This document shows, piece by piece, positions 34,300 to 45,428 of a stretch of 64,000 nt of DNA. The DNA comes from Amycolatopsis jiangsuensis (GTDB taxonomy: Bacteria; Actinomycetota; Actinomycetes; Mycobacteriales; Pseudonocardiaceae). Numbering within the stretch: position 1 is the stretch's first letter; every line of letters begins with the position of its first letter. Position numbers and translations under genes: made by a program. The stretch is from the NCBI RefSeq assembly GCF_014204865.1, contig NZ_JACHMG010000001.1, positions 7,776,501 through 7,840,500 of the forward strand. Reading direction: 5' to 3'. The notes beneath the pieces are model-generated. The model was given only the letters and a program-made list of their open reading frames with translations. It ran no database searches and had not been told where the DNA came from.

Positions 34300-36350
34300 A
34301 GGTGACTGTCCAGCGGTCATGACGTGATCTGAAGCTCGTTGTCGCCTGCCGGTGTGAGTCCGGTCCGGGTAGCTGTCAGGAGGCCCGGTAGCAGGCTGGC
34401 GGTCCGGTCTGGAAACGGGTCGGGTCGAAGCCCAGTGTCAAAAGCCCTGTTGGGGAAGCGACTGAGCGGTCCGTAGCAGATAGCGAAGCCTGCCGCGTCG
34501 TTAGATATTGAGGGAGAGCCGAGCCGGGCGGTTCACGGTGAAGGCCATGGAAGCGGTGAAGATCCTGAAAGTGCAGCCGCGAAGGACTCCCCGGCGTAAG
34601 AGGGTGCGGAACGTTCAGAAGGTGATGGCGGGAACTGGGGAGACCTTCCCCGGCCGAAGCGCGCTGCGAGTGGCGTGGACAAGCCTGTCCTATAACCGGT
34701 GTGGAGCCGGGAAGTGGATCGGATGTCGGGAGGGAGTCGGAGGCGGTCGTAGTACCGATCGAGCCGTGCGGACAACAGAACCGCCGGTGAGGGAAGGGCC
34801 GCTGCTTCGTTCGTGCGCAGTGTTTGGAAGGAGGGGTCCGGTGAGTGCCGGTCAGGCTAGTTCCGCCGCTGTGGGGTCCATGAGAGACCCGGTTCGTGCC
34901 TTGCAGCATGCGCTTTACCGGTCGGCCAAGGCCGATTCGGGACGACGGTTCCACGCGCTGCGGGACAAGGTCTATCGCAGAGACGTCCTGTGGCGGGCGT
35001 GGGTGGCGGTGCGCCGTAATGACGGTGCGCCGGGTGTCGATGGAACCACTCTGGCCGATGTCGAGGAGTACGGCGTTGATCGGCTCTTGGACGAGGTGGC
35101 CGAGGACTTGAGGAACGGACGGTGGCGGCCGTTGCCGGCCCGGCGGGTGCTGATTCCCAAGCCCGGGACGGGTGAACGTCGTCCGTTGTCGATTCCTTCG
35201 GTTCGGGACCGTGTCGTGGCGGCCGCGTTGAAGATCGTGCTCGAGCCGGTCTTCGAGGCCGATTTTCTGCCGTGCAGCTTCGGGTTCCGCCCGAAGCGGT
35301 CGGCGCACGATGCCCTGCAAGTGCTCGTTGATGAGTCCTGGCAGGGCAAGCGGTGGGTGGTCGAGACGGACATCGCTGAGTGTTTCTCGGCGATTCCTCA
35401 TGAGAAGTTGATGCAAGTGATCGAGGAACGCGTCAGCGACCAGGGTGTCCTGAAGCTGCTGCGCGTGATGTTGCGCGCGGGAGTGTTGGAGGACGGGGTG
35501 GTGCGCCGTGAGGTGTCCGGAACCCCGCAGGGCGGTCCGGTATCGCCGTTGCTGTGTAACGCATATCTGCACCGGTTGGACCGGGCGTGGGATGTGAGCG
35601 AGCATGGTGTGCTGGTGCGCTACTGCGATGACCTGGTGGTGATGTGCCGGTCACGGGAGCAGGCCGAGGCCGCGCTGGTGCGGTTGACGGTGTTGCTGGT
35701 TGAGCTGGGGTTGGAACCCAAGGCCGCCAAGACCCGCATCGTGCATCTGGTCGAAGGGGGACAGGGGCTGGACTTCCTGGGCTTCCACAACCGGCTGGTG
35801 CGCGGGCGGACTCCCCGGTCGGCGCATCTGATTTTCCTCGCTCGCTGGCCCGCACGCAAGGCAGTCCAGTGTGCCCGGGATCGGATCTGGTCTGTCACGG
35901 CCCGGTCCCGGTTGCTGGTGCCGGTCGAGCGGATCGTGGATGAACTGAACGTGTTCCTCCGCGGTTGGGCGGGGTATTTCCGTTACGGGAACTCCGCCTT
36001 GGTGCTCGGTCAGATCAGGAACTATGCCCTGACTCGGCTCGCGTTGTGGTTGTCCAAACGGGGCAATCGCCGCCGGGCGTGGGGGTGGGGGATGACTCAG
36101 GTTCTGTTGTCTCCGAATCACCTGGGCCTGATCAGTCTCGATGGGATCGTCGTCCCGCCCAGGCCCTTCCGGGCCTGGAAACGTTGAATGCCGCCGGTGA
36201 AGAACGTCGGTAAGCCGTGTGCGGGAGAACCGCATGCACGGTTTGACGGGCGGGAGCTGGAAACGGAGTGTGCTGGCCACGGACGCGAAGAAGAACAACC
36301 CGGCGGGAAACCACCGGGTGCCAATGGCTTCGTGACCTACCGCCAGAACA
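34300..36350 (+). mobile_element. Group II intron (approximate ends)
   Basis: Consists of a ~540-nt 5' RNA region, the reverse transcriptase gene, and 3' domains V and VI. Domain V is recognised at 36212-36244: AAGCCGTGTGCGGG, GAGAA-type loop, CCGCATGCACGGTTT. The 5' boundary is put near GGTGACTGTCC at about 34301 and the 3' end near 36340, both by eye only. The intron and its reverse transcriptase are on the strand opposite to the host transposase. Confidence 0.75.
34841..36187 (+). CDS. Group II intron reverse transcriptase/maturase
   Basis: 448 residues from GTG 34841, chosen because GGAAGGAGGGG lies just upstream. RT motifs: APGVDGTTLADVEEYG, RPLPARRVLIPKPGTGERRP, FEADFLPCSFGFRPKRSAHD, ETDIAECFSAIPHEKL, GTPQGGPVSPLLCNAYL and YCDD (261-264); the maturase X domain has FLRGWAGYFRYGNS. 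The protein ends soon after (PFRAWKR), so no HNH endonuclease domain is present. It splices the intron RNA and copies it into DNA targets. Confidence 0.93.
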   Translation: MSAGQASSAAVGSMRDPVRALQHALYRSAKADSGRRFHALRDKVYRRDVLWRAWVAVRRNDGAPGVDGTTLADVEEYGVDRLLDEVAEDLRNGRWRPLPARRVLIPKPGTGERRPLSIPSVRDRVVAAALKIVLEPVFEADFLPCSFGFRPKRSAHDALQVLVDESWQGKRWVVETDIAECFSAIPHEKLMQVIEERVSDQGVLKLLRVMLRAGVLEDGVVRREVSGTPQGGPVSPLLCNAYLHRLDRAWDVSEHGVLVRYCDDLVVMCRSREQAEAALVRLTVLLVELGLEPKAAKTRIVHLVEGGQGLDFLGFHNRLVRGRTPRSAHLIFLARWPARKAVQCARDRIWSVTARSRLLVPVERIVDELNVFLRGWAGYFRYGNSALVLGQIRNYALTRLALWLSKRGNRRRAWGWGMTQVLLSPNHLGLISLDGIVVPPRPFRAWKR

Positions 36351-36390
36351 CGCCACCGCGCCAGCTCCCGACCCTCCTAGATCGTGATGG

Positions 36391-37713
36391 TCATGGTTCT
36401 CGGGTGGATTGTCGCTGGTAGTGGGTTTGCCGGGCGCGGTATTGGTGGCGTCTGCGCCAATTCGAGCAGCGGAGCCGGTGTGCGACATCGTGAACGGGGC
36501 GGCTGATCAGGGTGGTGAACAGGTGGTGGATTTCGTTGCAGGTCAACGAGATCCATCCGACGGTCGTCGGTTCGGGGTTTCGTTGGGTGGATGCGACGAC
36601 GGCGAGGAAGGCGTGGGCGAGCATCGCCATGACCGTCCAGCGGTGCCACGAAGTCCAGTGTCGGGCCTGGTGCTGATCGAGACCGGTGAGGCCTTTGGCG
36701 GTCTGGAACGATTCCTCGACTGTCCACCTGCGGCCCGCGACCTGAACCAGGATCCGTAGTGGCATCGGTTCGGGCGAGTAGCAGCGGTAGAACGCTAGCT
36801 CACCGGTGGTGCGGTTGCGACGAATCAGCAGCCACCGGTGCCCGTCCGCCTCGCCGAGGTCGATGTCGGCGAACGCCCAGTCGTAGTAGCGATGTCCTTT
36901 CGCTCCAGCGCCGGCGGAGAGGCGTTGCCAGACGTGCTTGGGCAACCGAGCGGCAACACCGTCAGCACGCAGCACGCCTGCCGGGGTGCTGACCCGGCGG
37001 TCGCAGCCGATGGCGAGGACATATCCGACACCGCGTTTCTCGAGGTCAGCGCGTAGCCCGGGGTCGGCTCCGTAGACCTCATCCCCGGCGACCCACCTGG
37101 CCCGGACCCCGGCGTCGAGAGCCCGCCCGATCATGGTCCTCGCCAACGCGGGTTTCGTCGCGAACACGGTGGTGGCCGGGATGCCGGTGTCAGCGCAGCG
37201 GTCGGGATCGGTGGTCCAGGATTTCGGGAGGTAGAGAGCCCGGTCGATGAACGCGTGCCCGGTGTCGGTGGCGTAGGTGAGGTAGACCGCGACCTGGGCG
37301 TTCTCGATACGCCCGGCGGTGCCGGTGTACTGGCGTTGCACTCCGACGGTGTGAACGCCTTTCTTCAGGTCACCGGTTTCGTCGACGACCAGCACCGCAC
37401 CGGTGTCGCCGAGGTGCTCGGTGACGTAGTCACGCAGGTCGTCACGGACCTCATCTGCGTCCCAGACCGCTTTGCGCAGAAAGTGTTGCAGGCCGTCGGG
37501 GGTCTCGTCACCGGCGTACTCGGAGATGGTCCAGCAGTTCTTGTCCGGCAGGTCCGACAGCAGCCCGAGCAGCAGTGTCCGTGCTCGTCGGCGGGGTTCG
37601 ACGCGGGTGAACCGGCCTGCGATCCGGGCGATCATCTCCTCGAACATCACCGCCCATCGGTCAGGGTTTACGCTGGGACTCGCGGCCACCAGCCGATCAG
37701 GGTTAGTCCACAC
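36391..37713 (-). CDS. IS701-family transposase
   Basis: 440 residues, intact: VLVVDETGDLKKGVHTVGVQ (first Asp), RWVAGDEVYGADPGLR (second Asp), WTVEESFQTAKGLTGLDQHQ (Glu), and the C-terminal WHRWTVMAMLAHAFLAVVAS. This is the DDE superfamily endonuclease of IS701, cut-and-paste with 4-bp YTAR duplications, matching the CTAG found at the element ends. Confidence 0.92.
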   Translation of the reverse strand: MWTNPDRLVAASPSVNPDRWAVMFEEMIARIAGRFTRVEPRRRARTLLLGLLSDLPDKNCWTISEYAGDETPDGLQHFLRKAVWDADEVRDDLRDYVTEHLGDTGAVLVVDETGDLKKGVHTVGVQRQYTGTAGRIENAQVAVYLTYATDTGHAFIDRALYLPKSWTTDPDRCADTGIPATTVFATKPALARTMIGRALDAGVRARWVAGDEVYGADPGLRADLEKRGVGYVLAIGCDRRVSTPAGVLRADGVAARLPKHVWQRLSAGAGAKGHRYYDWAFADIDLGEADGHRWLLIRRNRTTGELAFYRCYSPEPMPLRILVQVAGRRWTVEESFQTAKGLTGLDQHQARHWTSWHRWTVMAMLAHAFLAVVASTQRNPEPTTVGWISLTCNEIHHLFTTLISRPVHDVAHRLRCSNWRRRHQYRARQTHYQRQSTREP

Positions 37714-37819
37714 AACCGACCATGATCAACTGGTGGCCGCACCCGCTTTCGGGCAACCCACCAGCGACATCACGAAGTCCGGCTGGAGTACTAGGCGGTG
37801 GCCGGGCCTGGCTCGGGAA

Positions 37820-38720
37820 ACACCTGTCGCCCCGCCCCTGACCACGCGACTGGGCGCCGACGGTATCGATCCTGTTGATGTGCCGGCGAAGCTGGCAGCC
37901 CGGGTGCGCATGCTCTCCACCGGCCATGGTCGTAAAAACGATGACGCGGACGCGGTCTCGGTCGGGATCGCGGCACTGACCGCGACTGGCCTGCGGTCGA
38001 CCAGCATCGACGAGGCCATCGCTGCGCTGCGTGCGGTGGTCGAGCACCGCGACGATGTGATCAAGCAGCGCACCCAGACGATCAACCGGCTGCACGCCCT
38101 GCTCACCAAGCTCGTCCCCGCGGGTGCCCCCCCCAGTTGACGGCCGAGACCGCAGCTGGCCTGCTGCGCACCGTCCGACCCCGCGACGTCGCGGGAAAGA
38201 CGCTCCGCCGCCTCGCGGCGGACCTGGTCGCCGAGGTTCGTCGCCTGGACCGGCGTATCACCGCCGCCGACACCGACATCGCCGCCGCGGTCGAGCACAC
38301 CGGCAGCGGACTCACCCAGCTCTACGGCATCGGCACCGGGCCGGCAGGCAAGATCCTGGCCCGCGTAGGCACGGTGCACCGGTTCCGGTCCGCGGCGGCG
38401 TTCGCCTCCTACACCGGTACCGCGCCCATCGAAGTGTCCTCCGGTGAGGTGAAACGGCATCGCCTCTCCCGGGCTGGGGACCGTCAACTCAACCACGCCC
38501 TGCACATGATGGCGCTGTCCCAAATCCGGCACGCAACCGAAGGTCGCGCCTACTACCAGCGTAAGCGAGCGTCGGGCAAAAGCCACAAAGAAGCCATGCG
38601 GTGCCTGAAAGGGCGACTATCCGATGTGGTCTACCGCCAACTCCTCCACGATGCCGAACGGGCCATCGCGGCGGGCCCGGGAGGACACTCGGGGACGGCT
38701 GAACCGTCACGGGTAAGGGA
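37820..38720 (+). pseudogene. IS110-family transposase remnant
   Basis: N-terminus missing; reads VDVPAKLAARVRMLSTGHGR KNDDADAVSV, then EHRDDVIKQRTQTINRLHAL, and after a frameshift near 38135 continues LTAETAAGLLRTVRPRD, YGIGTGPAGKILARVGTVHR and FASYTGTAPIEVSSGEVKRH. The IS701 element interrupts its 5' side, with the CTAG duplication at 37791. Confidence 0.85.
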
Positions 38721-38732
38721 CCGGCTGTGGTG

Positions 38733-39690
38733 TCAGACCAGCGCCGGTCGGCGTGGCAGATGTTGAGCGTAGTAGGCGGCCTCGTATTCGACCGGAGTGA
38801 GGTACTCCAGCCGGGAATGCAGGCGGGCGTTGTTGTACCAGTCGACCCACTCCGTCACTGCGTACTCGACCTCGGACAGGTTCGTGAACGGGCGGTGCCG
38901 GTTGACCAGTTCAGTCTTGAACAACCCGATGATCGACTCCGCTAGCGCGTTGTCGTAGGCGTCTCCGACCGAACCGATGGAGGCCGATAATCCTTGCATT
39001 GCCAGGGAATCGGTGAAGGCTACCGACGTATATTGACTGCCGGCGTCGCTGTGGTGGATCAACCCTGGCTCGACGGGATGCCCGTGGTGATCACGCCGCC
39101 AAAGCGCCATGTTCAGGGCCTTGGACACCAGCGTGGTCGTCTTCGTGCTCGCCGCAATCCAGCCGACGATGGCGCGGGAGTAGACATCGAACACGAAGGC
39201 GACGTAGGCCCATCCGGTCTGCGTCGAGACGTAGGTGAAGTCCGCCACCCACGCCAGGTTTGGGGCATCGGCGCTGAAGTCCCGGTTGAGCCGATCACCA
39301 GCCCGCACGCTGTCTTTGGCGCGGATCGTGGTTCGCGGTGGGCGGCCCCTGGTCACTCCCTGCAGGTCCAGGTCTCGCATGATCCGGTCGACGGTGCAGA
39401 ACGCCACATCGTGCCCCTGGCGACGCAGCCAACGGGTCATCTTCCGCCGCCCATAAACAGCCTCGGGTGCCTCCTGCGCGTCCAGCAAGGCGTTGATCAG
39501 GTACGCGTCGGCGATATCCCGCCCGGACGGTGGCCGGCGGCGGGCCTTGCGGTAGGTCCTGGGCGCGATCTGGATCCCGTGCGTGGAGAGCGCGCGGCAG
39601 ATCGACTCGACGCCGTGGACCTGGCGGTATTCGTCGATGAACCCGACGATCAGTGGTGTCGCGGGTCGAGTTCCCGCGCGAAAAAAGCCG
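38733..39690 (-). CDS. IS3 transposase ORFB (frameshift product)
   Basis: Read in the alternate frame from the T6 run: PATPLIVGFIDEYRQVHGVE, SICRALSTHGIQIAPRTYRK, then the rve integrase core WVADFTYVSTQTGWAYVAFV (first Asp), GLIHHSDAGSQYTSVAFTD (second Asp) and NALAESIIGLFKTELV (Glu). It has no good start of its own and is expressed by frameshifting from ORFA. The combined protein is about 400 residues. Confidence 0.88.
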
Positions 39691-39991
39691 ATGCCAGCTT
39701 CAGGATGTCGTTGGCTTGCTTGAGTTCCCGGTTCTCCTTGCGCAACCGGTCCAGCTCGGCGCGCTCGGTCGCGGCCAGCTCACCGGCCGCCGCGACGGAC
39801 GGGACACCCTGCTGGAGAGCCTTGACGATCCACACGCGCAGCGTCTCCGGGTGCACGTCGACCATCGGGCCGACGGCATGCGCGGCAGCATAGGCGGATC
39901 CGTACTCGTCGAGACGGTCCAGGGCCAGACGGACAGCCTTCTCACGGACCTCGGGCGGGTAACGCTTGGGCATGGTGACCATCATCCTCAC
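39650..39991 (-). CDS. IS3 transposase ORFA
   Basis: 113 residues with a helix-turn-helix (PKRYPPEVREKAVRLALDRL, VHPETLRVWIVKALQQG) and a leucine-zipper region (AELDRLRKENRELKQANDIL). It ends ARELDPRHH just past a T6C slippery run (SAFFAR), where ribosomes shift into ORFB. Confidence 0.9.
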   Translation of the reverse strand: MRMMVTMPKRYPPEVREKAVRLALDRLDEYGSAYAAAHAVGPMVDVHPETLRVWIVKALQQGVPSVAAAGELAATERAELDRLRKENRELKQANDILKLASAFFARELDPRHH

Positions 39992-40024
39992 GAAAGGAAG
40001 CGGCCCCCAACCCGTGACGGTTCA

Positions 40025-40430
40025 GACTGACACCCCGCACATCAGCTCTTCGGACAAGTCACTTCCCAGACCCACCAGCAACCACTCTACAACCCAAGCA
40101 CAAGATCCACTTGACACAGAGAGGCGCCGTTCGTGAGACGGGACCGGGGCAAGGACACGGGCGTCGGGTCGAAGCACCGGTAGTGGGCAGGGGCGGTAGC
40201 GAACTCGCCCCCGCCCACTCGGCGTCTCCTGTGGTAGGGGCAGCTACGAGTGTCGGCGTTTCCGCGGACGGTGCGAGAAGTCGAGCGAGTCTTGGACTCC
40301 GCTGTTGATCGCTTCGTGGACCCAGCACCGACTCCGGGGCGGAGGCGCCGACTGCTTCTCTGCAGGGTCTATTCCGAGTTCAGCGTCAACGACTTCGGCC
40401 GATCGAGTGGGGCTCATCGGCGGACCGTCG
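40025..40430. other. 406-bp gap without a gene; one strong hairpin
   Basis: Holds the right flank of the IS3 element, then a stem-loop at 40183-40218: GTGGGCAGGGGCG pairs with CGCCCCCGCCCAC with a single mismatch. The hairpin could terminate the molybdenum hydroxylase operon that ends at 40431. No gene recognised on either strand. Confidence 0.5.
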
Positions 40431-42563
40431 TCACCTCGATCCCGCGCGAAGACCGCTTCGGACGTCTTCGATGCGGAACGGGACGCTGCGCAGCCGGACA
40501 CCTGTCGCGTGGTGGATCGCGTTTCCGATGGCCGCCGCGGCGCCGACGATCCCGAGCTCGCCGATCCCCTTGACGCCGGCTGGGTTGAGCTGGTCGTCGA
40601 CCTCGTCGATCCAGTGCGCCTGCAGATCGCGCACGTCGGCGTTGGCCGCGATGTGGTAGTTGCCGAAATCGTGATTCGCGAAGTCGCCGAACTGGAGGTC
40701 CAGCTCACCGATCTCGGTCAGGGCCATGCCCAGCCCCATGATCATGCCGCCGAGAAATTGCGACCGTGCCGTGCGCGCGTTGATGATACGGCCGGCGGCG
40801 AAGGTGGCGTGCAGGCGATCCACGCGTACCTCGCCGGTATCGGCGTCGACCCGGACCTCAGCGAATTGGGCGCCGAACGTGTGCCGCGCGAGGGCCGCAC
40901 GACGAGCCAGGTCGTCCGTGGAGTCGGCGGTGAACTCGATGCCCTCTTCCGGCACCACACCACCGGAAGCCTCGATGCGACCGCGGATTTCGCGCGCGGC
41001 TGCGAGCATCGGCCAACTCCACGACGACGTGCCCATCGAACCGCCCGCCGCGGGCGCCGGGCCGAACGAGCTGTCGCCGATCCGTACCTCGACGTGCGAC
41101 AGCGGAACTCCGAACTCCTCGGCGGCGAGCTGGGTCAGCGCGGTGCGCGCGCCCGTGCCGATGTCGGCCCCGGCCACCCGGACCCCGATCCGGCCGTCGC
41201 GGTCGACCCGCACGGTGGCCGTCGCCGGGAAGGTGTAGTCCGGGTGCGTCGAGACCGCCACTCCGGTTCCGATGAGCCAGCGGCCGTCGCGGCGGTTGCC
41301 CGGCTGTGGGTCACGTCCCGCCCAGCCGAACCGTTCAGCGCCAACGCGCAAGCACTCTTGAAGTCCGCGGCTGCTGAAGGCCAGGCCCGTGTGGAGATCG
41401 ACCTCGGGCTCGTTGCGCCGCCGCAGCTCGACCGGATCGAGCCCGGTCTCCACGGCCAGCTCGTCGATGGCCGTCTCGAGGCCGAACATGCCGGGGACGT
41501 GCCCCGGTGTGCGCATGAAGCTCGGCGTGGGGATGTCGAGCCGTCCCACGGTGTGCGACGTGCGGATGGCATTGGCGCGGTACACCATCCGGCTGCTGGT
41601 GGTGGTGTTCTCGACGAACTCCATCGTGCGGGACGTGTGTTGCAGGGAGGTGTGCTCGATGGCCCGCAGCCGACCGTCGGCGTCGGCGCCGAGCCGGACC
41701 CGCTGCCGGGTTTCGCTGCGGTGACCGTTGAGCGCAAACATCTGTTGACGGGTGAGCACGCCCTTCACAGGGCGTTGTAGGACTTTCGCCGCCAGCGCCA
41801 CCGCGACGGGCAGGGCACGCGGCACGAACTTCGAGCCGAACCCGCCGCCGATGTGCTCGGCCACCACGCGAACCCGTTCCTGCGGGATACCCAGCAGCGG
41901 CGCGAGGATGGCCGAGGTCGTGTACGGGCCTTGGTCGGAATTGTAAAGGAGAAGGTTTTCGCCGTCCCATTGCGCGAGCGCCGCGTGAGGTTCTATCGGG
42001 GCGGTGTGGTGCGGCGGCGTTGTGTACACGGCGTCGAGGACGACGGCGGACTCCGCCAGCTCTTTGTCGAGCTCGCCGAATTCGGATTCCGTCGCCTCCC
42101 CACCGTTCACGATCGGTGGCACGTAGACGTCGGGACTGTCCGGGTCGAGCACGACGCTGTGGGGATACCGGTCGTACTCCAGCACGACCTGTGCCGCCCC
42201 TTCCCGCGCGGCTTCCGGGGAGTTTGCCACCACGACCGCCACGACCTGGCCGTGGAACCTCACCTCGGACGACTGCAGAATTTCGAGCTCGGTGTCGCCC
42301 ACCTCCTGCAGCCGTGGAGCCGAGGTGTGATCGAGGATGGCGACCACTTCCGGATCCGCCAGCGCGGCGGTGGTGTCGACCCGGGTGATCCGGCCGGAGG
42401 CGATCGTCGACGTGACAAGCCAAGCGTAAAGTACACCGTCGGCGGGAACCTCGAACGAGTACCGCGCCGCACCGGTGACTTTGGCCGAGCCCTCAAGTCG
42501 CTCGACCGAGGTACCGACGGTGGACACCGGGCCGTGGTGCGGTTTCGTTTCAGTGGTGGTCAT
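40431..42563 (-). CDS. Molybdenum hydroxylase large subunit (xanthine dehydrogenase family)
   Basis: 710 residues, the molybdopterin-binding catalytic subunit of a PaoC/YagR-type aldehyde or heteroaromatic hydroxylase. Features: N-terminal hammerhead domain ([18 protein letters not shown]), [20 protein letters not shown] at the Mo site, [13 protein letters not shown] and the catalytic Glu in [20 protein letters not shown]. It accepts water-derived oxygen to hydroxylate the substrate and passes electrons to the FeS and FAD subunits. It overlaps the FAD gene stop by 4 bp (ATGA). The substrate is not evident. Confidence 0.95.
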   Translation of the reverse strand: MTTTETKPHHGPVSTVGTSVERLEGSAKVTGAARYSFEVPADGVLYAWLVTSTIASGRITRVDTTAALADPEVVAILDHTSAPRLQEVGDTELEILQSSEVRFHGQVVAVVVANSPEAAREGAAQVVLEYDRYPHSVVLDPDSPDVYVPPIVNGGEATESEFGELDKELAESAVVLDAVYTTPPHHTAPIEPHAALAQWDGENLLLYNSDQGPYTTSAILAPLLGIPQERVRVVAEHIGGGFGSKFVPRALPVAVALAAKVLQRPVKGVLTRQQMFALNGHRSETRQRVRLGADADGRLRAIEHTSLQHTSRTMEFVENTTTSSRMVYRANAIRTSHTVGRLDIPTPSFMRTPGHVPGMFGLETAIDELAVETGLDPVELRRRNEPEVDLHTGLAFSSRGLQECLRVGAERFGWAGRDPQPGNRRDGRWLIGTGVAVSTHPDYTFPATATVRVDRDGRIGVRVAGADIGTGARTALTQLAAEEFGVPLSHVEVRIGDSSFGPAPAAGGSMGTSSWSWPMLAAAREIRGRIEASGGVVPEEGIEFTADSTDDLARRAALARHTFGAQFAEVRVDADTGEVRVDRLHATFAAGRIINARTARSQFLGGMIMGLGMALTEIGELDLQFGDFANHDFGNYHIAANADVRDLQAHWIDEVDDQLNPAGVKGIGELGIVGAAAAIGNAIHHATGVRLRSVPFRIEDVRSGLRAGSR

Positions 42564-43551
42564 CGTGACTCCTCCCCGGCCAGAGCGAGCAGTTCGGCGG
42601 CGACGACGTCGATCGCGAGGTCAACCTTGAATGCGTTCGCCGCCGTCGTCCGGGCATCGGCGAACTCGCTTGCGGCCGCAGTACGGATCCCGGCCTCGGT
42701 CAGGCGTTCTCCGAGGAGCATCTGTTCGATCGTTCGCGCGCGCCACGGCTTCGAAGCGACCCCGCCGAGTGCGACCCGTACCGATTGCACGGAACCGGTG
42801 TTGTCCAGTGACAGCGACGCAGCCACCGAGACCAGCGCGAAGGCGTACGACCAGCGGTCGCGGACCTTGCGGTAGGTGGAGCTCCCCATCGGTGGGGCGG
42901 GCAGTTCGACCGCCGTGATGAGCTCGCCGCGCTCGAGTGTCGTCTCCTCCTGTGGCGTGGCGCCGGGGAGCCGGTAAAGCTCATCCAGGGGCACTGAACG
43001 GGTCGCGCCGTCGGTCGTGCGGATGTGCACGAGGGCGTCGAGCGCGGTCAGCGCGACGGCGAGGTCCGACGGGTGCGTCGCGATGCATGAATCCGACACG
43101 CCGAGCACCCCCAGATCGCGGCTGGCGCCCTCGATCGCTGGGCAGCCGCTGCCGGGCACGCGCTTGTTGCACGGTTTGGTCACGTCCTGGAAATAGGTGC
43201 AACGGGTTCGTTGCAGGAGGTTGCCTCCGGTGGTCGCCATCGACCGGAGCTGGCCGGACGCACCCGCCAGGACCGCCTTGCTGACCGCCGGGAACCGCGC
43301 CCGGACGCCGGTGTCCCCGGCGAGGTCGTCGTTGCGCACGAGTGCTCCGATGTGGACGGAGCCGTCGGTCCGGTGCTCGACGACGTCGTAGGGCAGGCCG
43401 GAAACGTCGACCAGCAGTTCGGGCCGGGCGACGCCGAGCCGCATCAGGTCGGTGACGTTGGTACCGCCCGCGAGGAACATCGTTTCGGTGGTCTCGCTGG
43501 CGATGCGCTGCGCTTCACCGGCGTCGGACACCCGTTCGTACGCGAAGGCCC

Positions 43552-43555
<4 letters not shown>
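42560..43555 (-). CDS. Molybdenum hydroxylase FAD-binding subunit
   Basis: 331 residues, PaoB/YagS-like: it starts [15 protein letters not shown], has [20 protein letters not shown] and [20 protein letters not shown] for FAD, and four Cys-containing residues (RCTYF, PCNKR, SGCPAI, SDSCIA) that in the E. coli relative hold an additional 4Fe-4S cluster. The C-terminal CO_deh_flav_C domain has [23 protein letters not shown] overlaps the FeS-subunit stop, and its own stop overlaps the large-subunit start, so all three are translationally coupled. Confidence 0.94.
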
Positions 43556-44127
<572 letters not shown>

Positions 44128-44325
44128 GTCGACTCCTTTGAGGACAGATCAGTAAAAGCTTCGTGCGGCCCATCAGTGATCGCCAGTTCATCACGGCGAA
44201 CATGTCAGTGGGATGTCTCTTTCACTCGTTTCGCCGGTGCGGCACCCGGCTCGAGGCGGGCTGGCTAGCAGCGTTGGACGGCTCTCACGTCGCCGTTCTC
44301 GAGGATCGAAGTTTGACGAGATGAC

Positions 44326-44339
44326 GTTGACCTGTCAAC
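44326..44339. promoter_or_regulatory. Inverted repeat GTTGACCTGTCAAC with a minus-strand promoter
   Basis: A perfect 6-2-6 inverted repeat between the divergent molybdenum hydroxylase operon and the LLM monooxygenase gene. On the minus strand it provides TTGACA (-35) followed after 17 bp by CAAACT, leading to the hydroxylase operon. Its half-site GTTGAC matches that of the 2971 operator, but the spacing differs. Confidence 0.55.
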
Positions 44340-44422
44340 CTTCGTAGGAGTGGTCTGACGCCCACCGCTGCGGCCCTGCGGTCGGCGGCGGTTTCACCAC
44401 GTCGATCGAGGAGAAGCACGGG

Positions 44423-45349
44423 ATGTTTGATCGAGCCGGCTTGCCGGCGATCGGTATCTGGACCGACACCCTCGAGGGGGTGCCGGCTGAGGAGTTCCGC
44501 GGTTCGGCGGCCGAGATAGAGCATCTCGGTTATGGCGTGCTGTGGCTGCCCGAAGGGGCAGGCAGGGATCCCTTTGTCGCGCTGGCGATCGCCTTGAGCG
44601 CGACCGAACATCTCGTCGGTGCCACCGGGATTGCCAATATCTGGGCCCGTGACGCGGTGGCCACGGCGACCGCTGCGCGGACTCTCGCGGAGGCGTTCCC
44701 CGGCCGTCAGCTCATCGGTCTCGGGGTGAGCCACCAGGTGCTGGTGTCGGGCATGCGCGGGCACGACTACGCGAAGCCCTACACGACGATGAAGAGCTAC
44801 CTGGAAGTGCTGCACTCCGCACCGTACGGCGCGCACCAGCCCCAGGAAGAGCCCGTCTTCCTCCTCGCGGCGCTGCGGCACCGGATGCTCGAGCTCGCCA
44901 GAACCAGAACGGCCGGCGCGCACCCCTACCTGGTGACGCCCGAGCACACCGCTTCGGCCCGCGAGATCCTCGGCCGCGATCGTCTGCTCGCGCCGACGCA
45001 AGCCGTTGTCCTCGACGAGGACGAGACGCGTTCCGCTCGAGTCGCCCGGGAGTACCTGGCCACCTATCTCGCCTTGCCGAACTACGTCAACAGCTTCCGC
45101 GCCATGGGCTTCGGAGATGATGATCTCGAGGGTGGGGGCAGCGATCGCCTCGTCGACGCGCTGGTCGTGCGCGGTGGTGAGCAGGCCGTCGCGGACCGGA
45201 TCAAGACACAACTGGACGCGGGTGCGGACCACGTCGCTTTGCACGTATTGTCAGATCGCGACACCGTGCCGGGCGTGGGTCACGCCCGTGGCACCGTCCC
45301 GATGGAGCAGTGGCGCCGGCTGGCCGCGCTGAACTCCGCGTTCGCTTGA
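44423..45349 (+). CDS. LLM-class flavin/F420-dependent oxidoreductase
   Basis: 308 residues, luciferase-like barrel of the actinobacterial F420 type: GIWTDTLEGVPAEEFRGSAA, GYGVLWLPEGAGRDPFVALA, TGIANIWARDAVATATAART, FPGRQLIGLGVSHQ (cofactor phosphate region) and the C-terminal GADHVALHVLSD. It may oxidise alcohols or reduce unsaturated ketones with F420. ATG with GAGGAGA upstream. Divergent from the molybdenum hydroxylase and perhaps controlled by the regulator that follows 80 bp downstream. Confidence 0.88.
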   Translation: MFDRAGLPAIGIWTDTLEGVPAEEFRGSAAEIEHLGYGVLWLPEGAGRDPFVALAIALSATEHLVGATGIANIWARDAVATATAARTLAEAFPGRQLIGLGVSHQVLVSGMRGHDYAKPYTTMKSYLEVLHSAPYGAHQPQEEPVFLLAALRHRMLELARTRTAGAHPYLVTPEHTASAREILGRDRLLAPTQAVVLDEDETRSARVAREYLATYLALPNYVNSFRAMGFGDDDLEGGGSDRLVDALVVRGGEQAVADRIKTQLDAGADHVALHVLSDRDTVPGVGHARGTVPMEQWRRLAALNSAFA

Positions 45350-45428
45350 GGTCACGCGGCGAGCGGGAAGGGTTGCATCCGGTGGCGCTGGGTCCCTGCC
45401 CGGGTGAAGAGGCGAAGGAGGGGGAATT

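Larger units (their letters stand above)
34271..37790 (-). mobile_element. IS701-family element carrying a group II intron
   Basis: Bounded by CTAG on both sides (34267-34270 and 37791-37794) and by matching ends TACTCCAGTCGG (left) and TACTCCAGCCGG (right, complement strand). Inside are an intact IS701 transposase gene on the minus strand and a group II intron on the plus strand inserted in the transposase-distal end. Without the intron it would be about 1.4-1.5 kb, a normal IS701 size. Confidence 0.75.
38700..40024 (-). mobile_element. IS3-family insertion sequence
   Basis: A 1325-bp element with 15-bp terminal inverted repeats: TGAACCGTCACGGGT at 38700-38714 and its complement at 40010-40024. 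It carries overlapping ORFA and ORFB on the minus strand. The left end cuts into the tail of the IS110 remnant. Confidence 0.88.

Noticed and set aside
36377..36380. CTAG as the left end of the IS701 element
   Set aside because: The adjacent bases do not match the right terminus, while CTAG at 34267 is followed by a near-perfect copy of the right-end repeat.
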